Shown in pieces: positions 1 through 8,623 of a stretch of DNA of 64,000 nucleotides (within the stretch, counting starts at the first letter, position 1; each line of letters begins with the position of its first letter). The DNA is from an uncultured Clostridia bacterium (GTDB lineage: Bacteria > Bacillota > Clostridia > TANB77 > CAG-508). Both the position numbers and the translations under genes were made by a program. The notes under the pieces were generated by a model. The model saw only the letters and a list, made by a program, of their open reading frames with translations, was not told the DNA's origin and ran no database searches. The DNA lies in assembly GCA_948735595.1 (NCBI GenBank), contig CAPXSA010000002.1:108155-172154 (forward strand), read 5' to 3'.

Positions 1-117
1 ACGAATTAAAATTGCAACAAATTATTGGATAACTAAATTATCTTATAATTATATTAGAATTTAATGATTTATATTTAAGTTTTAAGAATAAAGTTTAATA
101 GAAAGAAGTGAATAAAG

Positions 118-1161
118 ATGAAAGAAGATAAAAAAATAGCAACTCGTCAAAGTTATGGAGAAGCTTTAGTTGAACTAGGAGAAAAGAACAATGATATAGT
201 GGTATTAGATGCAGATTTGTCAAGTGCTACCAAAACGAATATTTTTGCAGAGAAATTTCCAGATAGATTTATTAATGTAGGAATTGCGGAGCAAAATTTA
301 ATGGGGACAGCTGCAGGTCTTGCTGCATATGGAAAAGTTCCTTTTGTTAGTACATTTGCAGTTTTTGCAGCAGGAAGGGCTTATGACCAAATCCGCAATA
401 GTATTTGCTATCCGAAGTTAAATGTCAAAATATGTGCAACACATGCAGGGTTAACAGTAGGAGAAGATGGCGCAACACATCAAATGTTAGAAGATTTAAG
501 TTTAATGAGAACTCTTCCAAATATGACAGTGATTTCTCCATCAGATGATACACAAACGAGATGGGCAATAGAAGAAGTTCAAAAAATAGAGGGACCAGTT
601 TATGTTAGACTAGCAAGAATGGCGACCCCCGTTATTTATCATGAAAATCAAACCTTTGAGATTGGAAAAATGATACAATTAGGGGAAGGAACAGATGCTA
701 CTGTTTTTGCGACAGGAGTGATGGTAGCTGAAAGTTTAAAAGCACAAGAGATATTAGCAAAAGAAGGAATCGATATTCGTGTAGTAGATGTACATACCAT
801 TAAGCCAATTGATAGAGAAATGATTGTAAAATGTGCAAAAGAGACAAAGAAAATGATTACCATAGAAGACCATAGCATTATTGGCGGATTAGGAAGCGCT
901 ATTTGTGAAGTATTAGCTGAAGAATATCCAACTAAAGTGATTAGAATGGGAATGAAGGATCAATTTGGAAAATCAGGTAAAGCAGAGCAGTTATTAAAAT
1001 ATTTTAAGCTAGATAGTGAAAGCATTAAAGAAGAAGTTAAGTTAGCCGTGAGAAGCGACAGCGAGCTACGGATAACTTATGCAGAAAGGAAGTGTAGCGA
1101 AGTTAGCCGTGAGAAGCGACAGCGAGCTACGGATAACTTATGCAGAAATGTAGTATGGTGA
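118..1161 (+). CDS. transketolase C-terminal subunit (split transketolase)
   Basis: This is the pyrimidine-binding plus C-terminal half of a split transketolase, a thiamine-diphosphate enzyme of the pentose phosphate pathway. Visible marks are the RFINVGIAEQNLMGTAAGLA stretch with the conserved catalytic Glu (near residue 60), the ATHAGLTVGEDGATHQ stretch, and the C-terminal domain from about residue 190. The N-terminal subunit gene is normally just upstream and presumably lies left of the window. Family members are about 305-320 residues; this frame runs to 347 because it enters a 49 bp direct repeat. An in-frame CGG at 1069-1071 sits in that tail. If CGG shifts +1, as at the other sites in this window, the next codons are GGA TAA and the protein ends at 1075 with 318 residues, the normal length. 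Confidence 0.9.
   Translation: MKEDKKIATRQSYGEALVELGEKNNDIVVLDADLSSATKTNIFAEKFPDRFINVGIAEQNLMGTAAGLAAYGKVPFVSTFAVFAAGRAYDQIRNSICYPKLNVKICATHAGLTVGEDGATHQMLEDLSLMRTLPNMTVISPSDDTQTRWAIEEVQKIEGPVYVRLARMATPVIYHENQTFEIGKMIQLGEGTDATVFATGVMVAESLKAQEILAKEGIDIRVVDVHTIKPIDREMIVKCAKETKKMITIEDHSIIGGLGSAICEVLAEEYPTKVIRMGMKDQFGKSGKAEQLLKYFKLDSESIKEEVKLAVRSDSELRITYAERKCSEVSREKRQRATDNLCRNVVW
1039..1148. repeat. two perfect 49-bp direct repeats overlapping the transketolase 3' end
   Basis: Copies lie at 1039-1087 and 1100-1148 with a 61 bp period. Each unit contains an imperfect hairpin (GTTAGCCGTGAG against CTACGGATAAC). A decayed third unit may begin near 1162 (GAAATTAGCCAT). The two copies are read in different frames, so the peptide they encode is not conserved. 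This suggests a non-coding element that invaded or grew at the gene's end. Confidence 0.85.
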
Positions 1162-1225
1162 AATTAGCCATACAAAGTGAGCATGTGAGATTGTAATCCT
1201 TGATTTTAGTATAAGGGAGTAACAA

Positions 1226-2407
1226 ATGAAAAATGAAGAAGAAAAAATGCAGGAATTCATTAAGGATTTCACCAATGCCCATGACAGTATAAGAAAAGTA
1301 AAGGGAATAGATGAAGCGGCAAAGGTAATTAAGATTAGCTTAAAAACAGCTATTATTATAGGGATAATTGTGGCTATTATTGTGTCAATTCCAATTGCCA
1401 TTATGATATATGATAACATGTCAGTAGTATTTACTATGGATAAAGAAGACTATATCTCTAAATTTGAAAAAACTTATCGACAACAAATAGAAATAGTGGA
1501 AGATGATTCTACTAATAAAGGAAATGGAACGATTGTGTTTAAAACGCAAAAAGAGCCAATGGTAGAATTTAAAGCAGTGAAAAAAATTGCAGGTGGAGTA
1601 GAAACTTACTATTTAGAATATGAGGGAAAAGCTTTAAATTATTACATAGAAAATGGACCAAAAGAAATTTTTCAAGGAGTAGAGGTAGAAAAAACACCTA
1701 GAAAAGTTGTGCTAAATATGTTTAAATCAGCAGAAATATTTGATTTCAAAGCATATTTGCCAATAGAAAGCTATGGAAAAATAGAAGAAGGGGTGCACCA
1801 ACTATTAGCAATCAAAAAGTTCATGCAAGAAAAGATAGAGACCTTTGAAATTCCTTTATCTTTAAAAATTGGAGACTATACTAGTTGGTATGACTATAAC
1901 CAAGAAAAAACGGAAGAACAGATTATTAACCAAGAAAAGCAGTTATATTATTGGTACTTAAAAAATAATGAGGCTGATATCAGTTTTATTCCAGAAGAGG
2001 ATTTACTAAAAATTGATAGGCCACAGACTTTAGATGTTTATGTTAATGGAGAAAAGTTAGTGGATAAAAGGCAAACAGAGGCTGAAAAATATTATGCTGA
2101 GCAGGATGGACGAGACTATAAAACAGTATATATTGTAGCTAACTATAATCAGGACAATAAATGCTATGAAGTTCCAATTTCAAGTGTCATTGTTAATTGC
2201 GATAAATTTCAATTATTAAAAGGTAATATCAATGCAGAATTTGATTTTAGCTATCAAAATAAAAAATATGCAATTCATTATTTTGATGACAAAGTTCATG
2301 GAAGAAAACTACCATCTAGTGGCAATCTAGAATTCTTAGAGCAAGTATTAAAAATTAAAATAAAATATGATTATCAAAATAAAAAGGTGAACTTAATTAT
2401 TGAATAG
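1226..2407 (+). CDS. hypothetical single-pass membrane protein
   Basis: I do not recognise a family. The 393-residue product has a short charged cytoplasmic N-terminus, one clear transmembrane segment at about residues 41-62 (rich in Ile, Val and Ala), and then a long extracytoplasmic part of about 330 residues with many aromatic and acidic residues, suggesting a beta-rich domain. There is no signal-cleavage site or catalytic motif that I can name. A good ribosome site (AAGGGAG) precedes the ATG. The gene stands alone, followed by a strong terminator, so it is probably its own unit between the transketolase gene and ftsEX. Confidence 0.75.
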   Translation: MKNEEEKMQEFIKDFTNAHDSIRKVKGIDEAAKVIKISLKTAIIIGIIVAIIVSIPIAIMIYDNMSVVFTMDKEDYISKFEKTYRQQIEIVEDDSTNKGNGTIVFKTQKEPMVEFKAVKKIAGGVETYYLEYEGKALNYYIENGPKEIFQGVEVEKTPRKVVLNMFKSAEIFDFKAYLPIESYGKIEEGVHQLLAIKKFMQEKIETFEIPLSLKIGDYTSWYDYNQEKTEEQIINQEKQLYYWYLKNNEADISFIPEEDLLKIDRPQTLDVYVNGEKLVDKRQTEAEKYYAEQDGRDYKTVYIVANYNQDNKCYEVPISSVIVNCDKFQLLKGNINAEFDFSYQNKKYAIHYFDDKVHGRKLPSSGNLEFLEQVLKIKIKYDYQNKKVNLIIE

Positions 2408-2452
2408 AATTGTGAATTTTATGTGAATTTTAAAAAATAGACAAAATAGAAC

Positions 2453-2498
2453 AAAAACAGAATAATTGCGACTTACAAGCAAAATTATTCTGTTTTTT
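2453..2498 (+). terminator. rho-independent terminator after the 1226 gene
   Basis: A 14 bp stem (AAAACAGAATAATT paired with AATTATTCTGTTTT) is followed by a T run. Confidence 0.85.
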
Positions 2499-2511
2499 CC
2501 ATAAAAAACTA

Positions 2512-2540
2512 TTGCAAAGAATGCATTTTATTGTTATGAT
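2512..2540 (+). promoter_or_regulatory. sigma-A-type promoter of ftsEX
   Basis: TTGCAA and TATGAT are separated by 17 bp, about 90 bases upstream of the ftsE start. Confidence 0.7.
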
Positions 2541-2626
2541 TAAATAGATACGAAAGAAAATTGAGGAAAATTGTTAGAACAATTTGTGATGATTTCCTAG
2601 AATATAGAAAATTTAAGGAGTTAACA

Positions 2627-3313
2627 ATGATTGAGTTTAGAAATGTTAGCAAAACATATGACACAGGGACAGAAGCTGTACATAATGCCAACTTTAGAAT
2701 TGACAAAGGCGACTTTGCTTTTCTAGTAGGAAGCTCAGGCTCAGGAAAATCTACTTTAATTAAGTTAATCTTAAAAGAAGAAGAACCAACATCAGGAAAT
2801 ATCATTATTAATGGAAAAGATACTACTTTTCTAAAGCCTAAAAGAGTTCCATTTTTAAGAAGAAGTATGGGAGTAGTATTCCAAGACTTTAGGCTTTTGC
2901 CAGATAGAACAGTTTATGATAATGTAGCTTATGCAATGTACATTGTAAGGTCTACACCAAGACATATTCGTAGACAAGTTCCTATGGTATTATCTTTAGT
3001 AGGACTTAGCAATAAAGCAAAAATGTATCCAAATGAATTATCAGGAGGAGAGCAACAAAGAGTAGCATTAGCAAGAGCATTAGTCAATAATCCTTCTATG
3101 CTAATTGCAGATGAGCCAACAGGAAACTTAGACCCTGAAACAGCTTGGAATATTATGACATTATTAAGTGATATTAATGCAAGAGGAACCACAGTAGTTG
3201 TAGCAACACACGCAAAAGATATTGTAAACAAGATGAAGAAAAGAGTTATTCAAATTGAAGAAGGCAATATTGTAAGAGATGATAAAAAAGGTGGGTATGA
3301 CAGTGAGGTATAA
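2627..3313 (+). CDS. ftsE: cell division ATP-binding protein FtsE
   Basis: FtsE is the cytoplasmic ABC ATPase of the FtsEX complex, which couples ATP hydrolysis to activation of septal peptidoglycan hydrolases. The 228-residue product shows Walker A GSSGSGKST (residues 35-43), the signature LSGGEQQRVALARAL (about 138) and Walker B MLIADEPTGNLD (about 160). I chose the ATG at 2627 because AAGGAG lies just upstream and MIEFRNVSKTYDTG is the usual FtsE beginning; an upstream in-frame start at 2561 adds a non-conserved leader. It overlaps ftsX, as is usual for this translationally coupled pair. Confidence 0.95.
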   Translation: MIEFRNVSKTYDTGTEAVHNANFRIDKGDFAFLVGSSGSGKSTLIKLILKEEEPTSGNIIINGKDTTFLKPKRVPFLRRSMGVVFQDFRLLPDRTVYDNVAYAMYIVRSTPRHIRRQVPMVLSLVGLSNKAKMYPNELSGGEQQRVALARALVNNPSMLIADEPTGNLDPETAWNIMTLLSDINARGTTVVVATHAKDIVNKMKKRVIQIEEGNIVRDDKKGGYDSEV

Positions 3314-4205
3314 TATATTTGGTTATTTAATTGGAGAAGGTTTTCGAAATGTATTTAAGAATAAAAAATCTACTATCGCATCTTTAATTATCATGTTTGC
3401 AACGATGTTTGTATTCGGAATCTTCTTTATTGTGGAAGAAAATGTAAATCATTTAACAAAAACGGTGGAACAACAACAAGGAATGTCAATATTTATTTAT
3501 GACACTGCAACAGAAGCACAGCAAAACGAGTTGGCAACAAAAATTAGAAATATGCAATATGTTAATACAGTAACATTTAAATCAAAAGAAGATGCATTAG
3601 AAGAAGTAAAAAGAATGTTTAAAGATAAGAAAAATTTGATGTCAACCTATGAAAGGGAAAACCCATTTAAAGCTTCTTTTGTGGTTACATTAACAGATTT
3701 GGAAAAAGCAGATGAAGTGCAAACACAAATTGAAAATTCTTCAGAGATTATTGCAAATGTAGTAGCACGTTCAGATACAATGGAAACTTTAGTAAAGGTA
3801 GCGGATGGCATTAAGATTATTTCAATTGTTATTTTAGTAATATTAATTTTAATTTCTATCTTTATTATAACAAATACTATCAAGCTAACTGTACATGCAA
3901 GAAGAAAAGAAATTTCAATTATGAAATATGTAGGTGCAACCAATGGCTTTATTAGATGGCCATTTATGGTAGAGGGTATGATTATTGGACTAATTTCAGT
4001 ACTTGTATCTCTAGCAATACTATGCCCTTGCTATACTGCAATAGCAGGAAGAATTGAAGAATCTTTAATTGCAATAAGAGTGAATATGCCATTACTAACA
4101 CTTCAAGAAATATTTGTACCATTATTAATTGTTTACTTAGTATTGGGGCTTGGAATTGGTGCTATCGGTAGTGCTATTTCCATGAAGAAATACTTAGATG
4201 TATAA
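3303..4205 (+). CDS. ftsX: cell division protein FtsX
   Basis: FtsX is the membrane partner of FtsE; its outer loop binds coiled-coil hydrolase activators. The product has one N-terminal transmembrane helix, a large extracellular loop (about residues 45-165) and three C-terminal helices with the FtsX-type KYVGATNGFIRWPF motif before them. Three starts are possible: 3279, 3297 and GTG 3303. I prefer the GTG, because AGGTGG lies eight bases upstream and the family usually begins with a short M-R-x-x-x-x-G-Y leader. The gene overlaps ftsE by 11 bases. The two M23 genes downstream are likely its extracellular targets. Confidence 0.93.
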   Translation: MRYNIFGYLIGEGFRNVFKNKKSTIASLIIMFATMFVFGIFFIVEENVNHLTKTVEQQQGMSIFIYDTATEAQQNELATKIRNMQYVNTVTFKSKEDALEEVKRMFKDKKNLMSTYERENPFKASFVVTLTDLEKADEVQTQIENSSEIIANVVARSDTMETLVKVADGIKIISIVILVILILISIFIITNTIKLTVHARRKEISIMKYVGATNGFIRWPFMVEGMIIGLISVLVSLAILCPCYTAIAGRIEESLIAIRVNMPLLTLQEIFVPLLIVYLVLGLGIGAIGSAISMKKYLDV

Positions 4206-4298
4206 AGCACAAATCATACAATGTTATGAAAAGAAAAACAAAGAAATAATTATTTCTTATGAAAAATACAGGGAGAGAGAAAGGGTTTTAAGTCGCGT

Positions 4299-5453
4299 AT
4301 GAAAAGGAAAATTGTATCTATTATATTAGTTTTAGCATTATTGCAAGTTGGTTTTACCAATATGGTTATTGCTTATACTCAAAGTGATGTAAATGCAACA
4401 CAAAATAAAGTGAATCAAGCAAAGAAACAACAAAATGCTATTAAGGCAGAGAAAGAAACTATTTTAAATGAAATTGCAGATTTAGATGATAAAATTAGTG
4501 AATACGAAAGTGAATTAGAAGAGTTAAATGCAAAAATCAAAAAGTTAGAAGGGCAAATTGAAACTAAGGGAAAAGAAATTGAAAAGTTAAAAGAAGAGTT
4601 TGAAGAAATGCAACAACTTTTAACAGATAGACTAGTAGCTATTTATGAAGAAGGACAAGTAAACTTCTTAGATGTACTTTTATCTGCTGAGAGTATTTGG
4701 GATTATATTTCTATGCCAACTAGAATTCAAGAGTTGACAGAAGCAGATAATAACCAAATGGAGAAAGTAGAAAAGCAAAGAATAGAAGTAGAAAAAGCAC
4801 AAAAACAATTAGAAGAACAAAATACAGAATTAAAAGATGCAAAGAAAACAGCTGAAACAAAGCAAAAACAATTGGTAATTGTAAAAGCAGATAAGCAAAA
4901 TAAAGCAGCTAATTTAACAGCAGAACAAAAGAAATTACAAAGTCAAATTAAAAAATATAATGACGAAATTAAAAAAATGGAAGAAGAAATTGCAAAAGCA
5001 GCTCAAGGTTCTAATGGTGGATATGTAGGTAACTTTAATGGAACATTAAGTTGGCCAATTTCTAGAAATTCAACAAATTATAATTACATAACATCTTATT
5101 TTGGAAATAGAGATGTACCAGTAGCAGGAGCGACTGCAAACCATGGAGCAATTGATATCGGTGTATATTCAGGAACACCAATTTATGCTTGTGGTGATGG
5201 ATATGTTATGGTTAGTAGCTATAATGGAGCAAGAGGGGTTTATGTTATGATAAAACATGCAGACAATTTATATACTTTATATCAACATTTAAACTCATCT
5301 TCAGTTAAAGTAGGACAAACTGTAAAGAGAGGACAATTAATTGCATATAGTGGTAACACAGGAATTACTTCAGGACCTCACTTACACTTAGAAGTACGTA
5401 CTAGCCCATATTATGGAAGCGAAGTGGATCCATTAAAATACATGCATTGGTAA
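4299..5453 (+). CDS. secreted coiled-coil M23 peptidase (EnvC/PcsB-like murein hydrolase)
   Basis: Exported 384-residue protein with a signal peptide (residues 1-26, ending near VIAYT), a long coiled coil (about 30-240, many E/K/Q heptads) and a C-terminal LytM/M23 domain. Zinc-site residues of an active M23 endopeptidase are present: His282 and Asp286 (NHGAIDIG) and His361/His363 (PHLHLEV), with a further His in YQHL. It therefore looks catalytically competent, unlike the degenerate EnvC of E. coli. It sits right behind ftsEX, and the coiled coil is the expected contact with the FtsX loop. It is followed at once by a paralogue. Confidence 0.9.
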   Translation: MKRKIVSIILVLALLQVGFTNMVIAYTQSDVNATQNKVNQAKKQQNAIKAEKETILNEIADLDDKISEYESELEELNAKIKKLEGQIETKGKEIEKLKEEFEEMQQLLTDRLVAIYEEGQVNFLDVLLSAESIWDYISMPTRIQELTEADNNQMEKVEKQRIEVEKAQKQLEEQNTELKDAKKTAETKQKQLVIVKADKQNKAANLTAEQKKLQSQIKKYNDEIKKMEEEIAKAAQGSNGGYVGNFNGTLSWPISRNSTNYNYITSYFGNRDVPVAGATANHGAIDIGVYSGTPIYACGDGYVMVSSYNGARGVYVMIKHADNLYTLYQHLNSSSVKVGQTVKRGQLIAYSGNTGITSGPHLHLEVRTSPYYGSEVDPLKYMHW

Positions 5454-5485
5454 TAAAAAATAGAATTATAAGGAGGGGGAATACG

Positions 5486-6718
5486 ATGTTAAAAAGAAAA
5501 TTAATTTGTATTCTCCTTGCTATTATTTTAATCGTAAGCTATTCTATTGTTTCTTTTGCGGCAGATACAAATCAATTGCAAAATGAAGCAACACAAAATA
5601 ATCAAGTAAATAACACACTTACAACAGAAGAAATGGATGAGTTAAATCAACAAAAAGAGGAAATAGACAGCAAACTAGAAGAAGCAAATCATAAGTTAGA
5701 ATATGTGCAAGGAGAAATGTCAACATCTCTTCTAGAAATTCAAAAATTAAGTGATAGAATTTCACAATATGAAAATGAGAATAAACAATTGAAGGAACAA
5801 CTAGTAAAGCTAGAAGCTTCTATTGAGGAAAATACAAAGTTATTAGAGACAGTAACAGAAGAGTATAATCAAAAAGACCAATTATTGAGGGAAAGACTGG
5901 TGATTCTTTATGAAGAAGGAGAATATAGTTTTTTAGATACATTATTATCCTCAGAAAGCTTTACACAGATGCTATCTCGCTATTATTACATGCAAGAAAT
6001 AGCAGAATATGATAATGAGTTAATTGAAAAAGTAGCCGAGCAAAAAAACAAGATGGATATTACCAAACGAAAATTGGAAAATGAAACTACTCAAGTTAGA
6101 ATCTTAAAGGCAAAAGCAGAGCAAAACGAAATGGTTGTAAAAAACACAAAAACTATGCATGAGGACTATGTAGCACAATTATCGAAAAAAGAGCAAGAAT
6201 TAAATGACAAGATTAATGAATACAAAGTAGAATACATAAGGGTACAGTTGAAATTAGAAGAAATTGCTACGAATTTTGATGGATTTCAAATTCAATACAC
6301 AGGTGGTAGTATGTTATGGCCAGTAGCAACTACAGGAACAGTGATAACTTCTAATTATGGTACAAGAGTGTATCCAATACAAGGTACAAATGTTGTTACA
6401 GATTTTCACTTAGGACTTGACATTGCAGCACCATCAGGCTCTTTAATCGTATCAGCATTAGATGGCGTAGTGGTTTATGCAGGTTGGTTAGGTTCTTATG
6501 GAAATTGTGTTATGGTACAACATGGTAATGGTATCACAACAGTTTATGGGCATGGACAAAAAGTATTAACAGAAAGAGGAAAAGAAGTAAAACAAGGAGA
6601 GCCAATTATGGAAGTTGGTTCTACAGGAAATTCAACAGGTCCACACTGCCATTTTGAAGTAAGAATAGACGGTAAGACGACTGATCCTTTACAGTTTGTA
6701 AAAAAGCCATCTAATTAA
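5486..6718 (+). CDS. second secreted coiled-coil M23 peptidase
   Basis: Paralogue of the preceding gene: signal peptide (about residues 1-27, ending SFAAD), a coiled coil from about 45 to 265, and a C-terminal M23 domain with the zinc ligands His308/Asp312 (FHLGLDIA) and His387/His389 (PHCHFEV). The ATG at 5486 is preceded by an excellent AAGGAGGGGG site, so I reject the upstream in-frame start at 5447, which overlaps the previous stop. Tandem coiled-coil hydrolases behind ftsEX suggest two FtsEX-controlled endopeptidases or a division of labour between septum and sidewall (inference). Confidence 0.9.
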   Translation: MLKRKLICILLAIILIVSYSIVSFAADTNQLQNEATQNNQVNNTLTTEEMDELNQQKEEIDSKLEEANHKLEYVQGEMSTSLLEIQKLSDRISQYENENKQLKEQLVKLEASIEENTKLLETVTEEYNQKDQLLRERLVILYEEGEYSFLDTLLSSESFTQMLSRYYYMQEIAEYDNELIEKVAEQKNKMDITKRKLENETTQVRILKAKAEQNEMVVKNTKTMHEDYVAQLSKKEQELNDKINEYKVEYIRVQLKLEEIATNFDGFQIQYTGGSMLWPVATTGTVITSNYGTRVYPIQGTNVVTDFHLGLDIAAPSGSLIVSALDGVVVYAGWLGSYGNCVMVQHGNGITTVYGHGQKVLTERGKEVKQGEPIMEVGSTGNSTGPHCHFEVRIDGKTTDPLQFVKKPSN

Positions 6719-6737
6719 AATGATCCTTTTTATGAAT

Positions 6738-6851
6738 AAACTTGATAGTATATATTTTTTGGTTCTCAAATGCTCAAGGTAGTCAGCAAGTTCAAAGGAA
6801 AAGATCAACTTGGTACCTTTCAAACTGCAAAAACCTAGATAATTCAAGTTT
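6738..6851. other. structured intergenic element (nested inverted repeats)
   Basis: The spacer between the M23 and S41 genes carries outer arms AAACTTGA (6738-6745) and TCAAGTTT (6844-6851), plus nested inner stems AAGGTA/TACCTT and CAAGTT/AACTTG between about 6775 and 6820. This folds as one long interrupted hairpin. No ORF is visible. It could be an RNA leader of the S41 gene or a small palindromic mobile element. Confidence 0.5.
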
Positions 6852-6914
6852 TAATAATAAAAAAGAAAATCAATAATATAATATAAGTAAACTAAGAAGA
6901 AAAGAGAGAAGATA

Positions 6915-8132
6915 ATGGAAAGAAATAACGGACAGAAAGTATATAAAATAGTAATGTTGGTAATGATTACAATAATCATTACCTCTTTAGTGACTGCATA
7001 TGGAACTTATCAATATCTGAATACAAAAGGCTTGCCATCAGCAAGTACAAAAACAAGCACAGACTTAAAAGGCTTGGAATATACTTTGGCAAGGTTTAGA
7101 AGTGAATTAGAAAAGAAGTATATGGGAGAAATTAAAGATGAGGACTTATTTGATGGAGCAATTAAGGGATATATAGCAGGGTTAGGAGATCCATATACCG
7201 TATATTATACTAAAGAAGAAATGAAAGAGATTATGCAAGAAACCAATGGCAATTATGTTGGTATTGGTATTTATATGACATTGAATAAAGAAAAAAATGC
7301 TATAGAAGTCATTAAGCCAATGGAAGATTCACCAGCAGAAGTAGCAGGAATTTTACAAGGGGACCTTATCGTAAAAGTAGATGGAGAAAGCTATACTGGA
7401 GATAAAATGGATGAAGCTTCTAATAGAATTAAAGGCGAAGCAGGAACAAAGGTGAAATTAGAGATTTTAAGAAACGGTGAAACGAAAGAATTTGAAATTA
7501 CTAGAAAGAAAGTATTAATTAGTCATATTACAACAAAAGTATTAGAAAATAATATTGGATATATTGCTATTTCTGATTTTGATGGTGGCTGTAGCGATGA
7601 ATTTGAAAGCAAGTATAAAAAGCTAAAAGAAAAAGGAATTAATAAATTAATTATTGATATTCGTAACAATGGTGGCGGAATTGTAGATGAAGCTATTGAT
7701 ATATTAGATATGATTACAGATAAAGGGTCTACATTACTCATTACCAAAGACAAAAAGGATAATGAGGATATTACCAAAGCAAAGCAAAATCCTATTATCC
7801 AAATGCCAATTGTTGTTTTAACCAATGAATATTCCGCCAGTGCTTCAGAAATTTTGGCAGGGGCATTAAAAGATAATGAAAAGGCAACTTTAGTGGGAAT
7901 GACTACTTATGGAAAGGGAGTTATTCAAGAATTACATCAATTAACAGATGGCAGTGGACTAAAGATTACAACAAATGAATACTTTACTCCAAAAAGAAAT
8001 GCGATTAATAAAATCGGAATTGAGCCTGATGTAGAAATTGATTTATCTGATAAAGCAAAAGCAAGTACGAATTTGAAGGATGAAGATGATAATCAATTAC
8101 AAAAGGCAATAGAAGTGATTAAATCTAAGTAA
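6915..8132 (+). CDS. S41 family C-terminal processing peptidase (CtpB-like)
   Basis: Membrane-anchored serine protease. The N-terminus has one transmembrane segment (about residues 11-32), then a PDZ domain (about 100-185, YVGIGIYM at its start and SPAEVAGILQGDLI within it), then the S41 catalytic domain. The Ser/Lys dyad is visible as Ser309 in EYSASASEIL and Lys334 in YGKGVIQE. Family members process envelope and sporulation proteins (for example CtpB in the sigma-K checkpoint). Position after ftsEX and the M23 pair is typical of Clostridia. A terminator follows. Confidence 0.93.
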   Translation: MERNNGQKVYKIVMLVMITIIITSLVTAYGTYQYLNTKGLPSASTKTSTDLKGLEYTLARFRSELEKKYMGEIKDEDLFDGAIKGYIAGLGDPYTVYYTKEEMKEIMQETNGNYVGIGIYMTLNKEKNAIEVIKPMEDSPAEVAGILQGDLIVKVDGESYTGDKMDEASNRIKGEAGTKVKLEILRNGETKEFEITRKKVLISHITTKVLENNIGYIAISDFDGGCSDEFESKYKKLKEKGINKLIIDIRNNGGGIVDEAIDILDMITDKGSTLLITKDKKDNEDITKAKQNPIIQMPIVVLTNEYSASASEILAGALKDNEKATLVGMTTYGKGVIQELHQLTDGSGLKITTNEYFTPKRNAINKIGIEPDVEIDLSDKAKASTNLKDEDDNQLQKAIEVIKSK

Positions 8133-8138
8133 ATTAAG

Positions 8139-8170
8139 GGTCTTGCAAAACTTGCAAGACTTTTCTAATT
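8139..8170 (+). terminator. terminator after the S41 peptidase gene
   Basis: Stem GTCTTGCAA/TTGCAAGAC with a 3-base loop and a following T-rich tract. Confidence 0.85.
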
Positions 8171-8185
8171 TTTTTATGAAAATCT

Positions 8186-8214
8186 ATTGACATTTTTTTT
8201 GAAATTTAGTATAC
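8186..8214 (+). promoter_or_regulatory. tRNA operon promoter
   Basis: TTGACA, 17 bp, TATACT, ending 19 bases before the tRNA-Val gene. Confidence 0.85.
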
Positions 8215-8233
8215 TTAGAAAGTCAACGGAAAT

Positions 8234-8309
8234 GGGCGCATAGCTCAGCTGGGAGAGCATCTGCCTTACAAGCAGGAGGTCATAGGTTCGAGCCCTATTG
8301 CGCCCACCA
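8234..8309 (+). tRNA. tRNA-Val (anticodon TAC)
   Basis: Full cloverleaf with encoded CCA; 7 bp acceptor GGGCGCA/TGCGCCC and loop CTTACAA. Confidence 0.95.
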
Positions 8310-8377
8310 TTTCTAATATTTAGTTTAACTAAATATTTTTTTGCTTAAAAATGCATACCAGTAAATATTTTATTTAC

Positions 8378-8454
8378 GGCCTGGTAGTTCAGTTGGTTAG
8401 AACGCTAGCCTGTCACGCTAGAGGTCGACGGTTCGAGCCCGTTCCAGGTCGCCA
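8378..8454 (+). tRNA. tRNA-Asp (anticodon GTC)
   Basis: Acceptor GGCCTGG/CCAGGTC (one G-T pair), anticodon stem CTAGC/GCTAG with loop CTGTCAC, CCA encoded. Confidence 0.95.
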
Positions 8455-8460
8455 TTTTAT

Positions 8461-8536
8461 GCCTTGATAGCTCAGTTGGTAGAGCAAAGGACTGAAAATC
8501 CTTGTGTCACTGGTTCGATTCCAGTTCAAGGCACCA
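8461..8536 (+). tRNA. tRNA-Phe (anticodon GAA)
   Basis: Acceptor GCCTTGA/TCAAGGC, loop CTGAAAA, CCA encoded. It lies six bases after tRNA-Asp and is clearly co-transcribed. Confidence 0.95.
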
Positions 8537-8545
8537 AAACAATTA

Positions 8546-8583
8546 AATAAGAAACTCAATCATATTGGTTGAGTTTCTTATTT
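8546..8583 (+). terminator. terminator of the tRNA operon
   Basis: Stem AATAAGAAACTCAA/TTGAGTTTCTTATT. Confidence 0.85.
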
Positions 8584-8623
8584 ATATGTATAAAATACAT
8601 AAAGAAAAAGGAGAGAAAGAAAC

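Noticed and set aside
1039..1148. CRISPR-like direct repeats at the transketolase end
   Set aside because: Only two copies, spacer of 12 bases, no cas genes; not an array.
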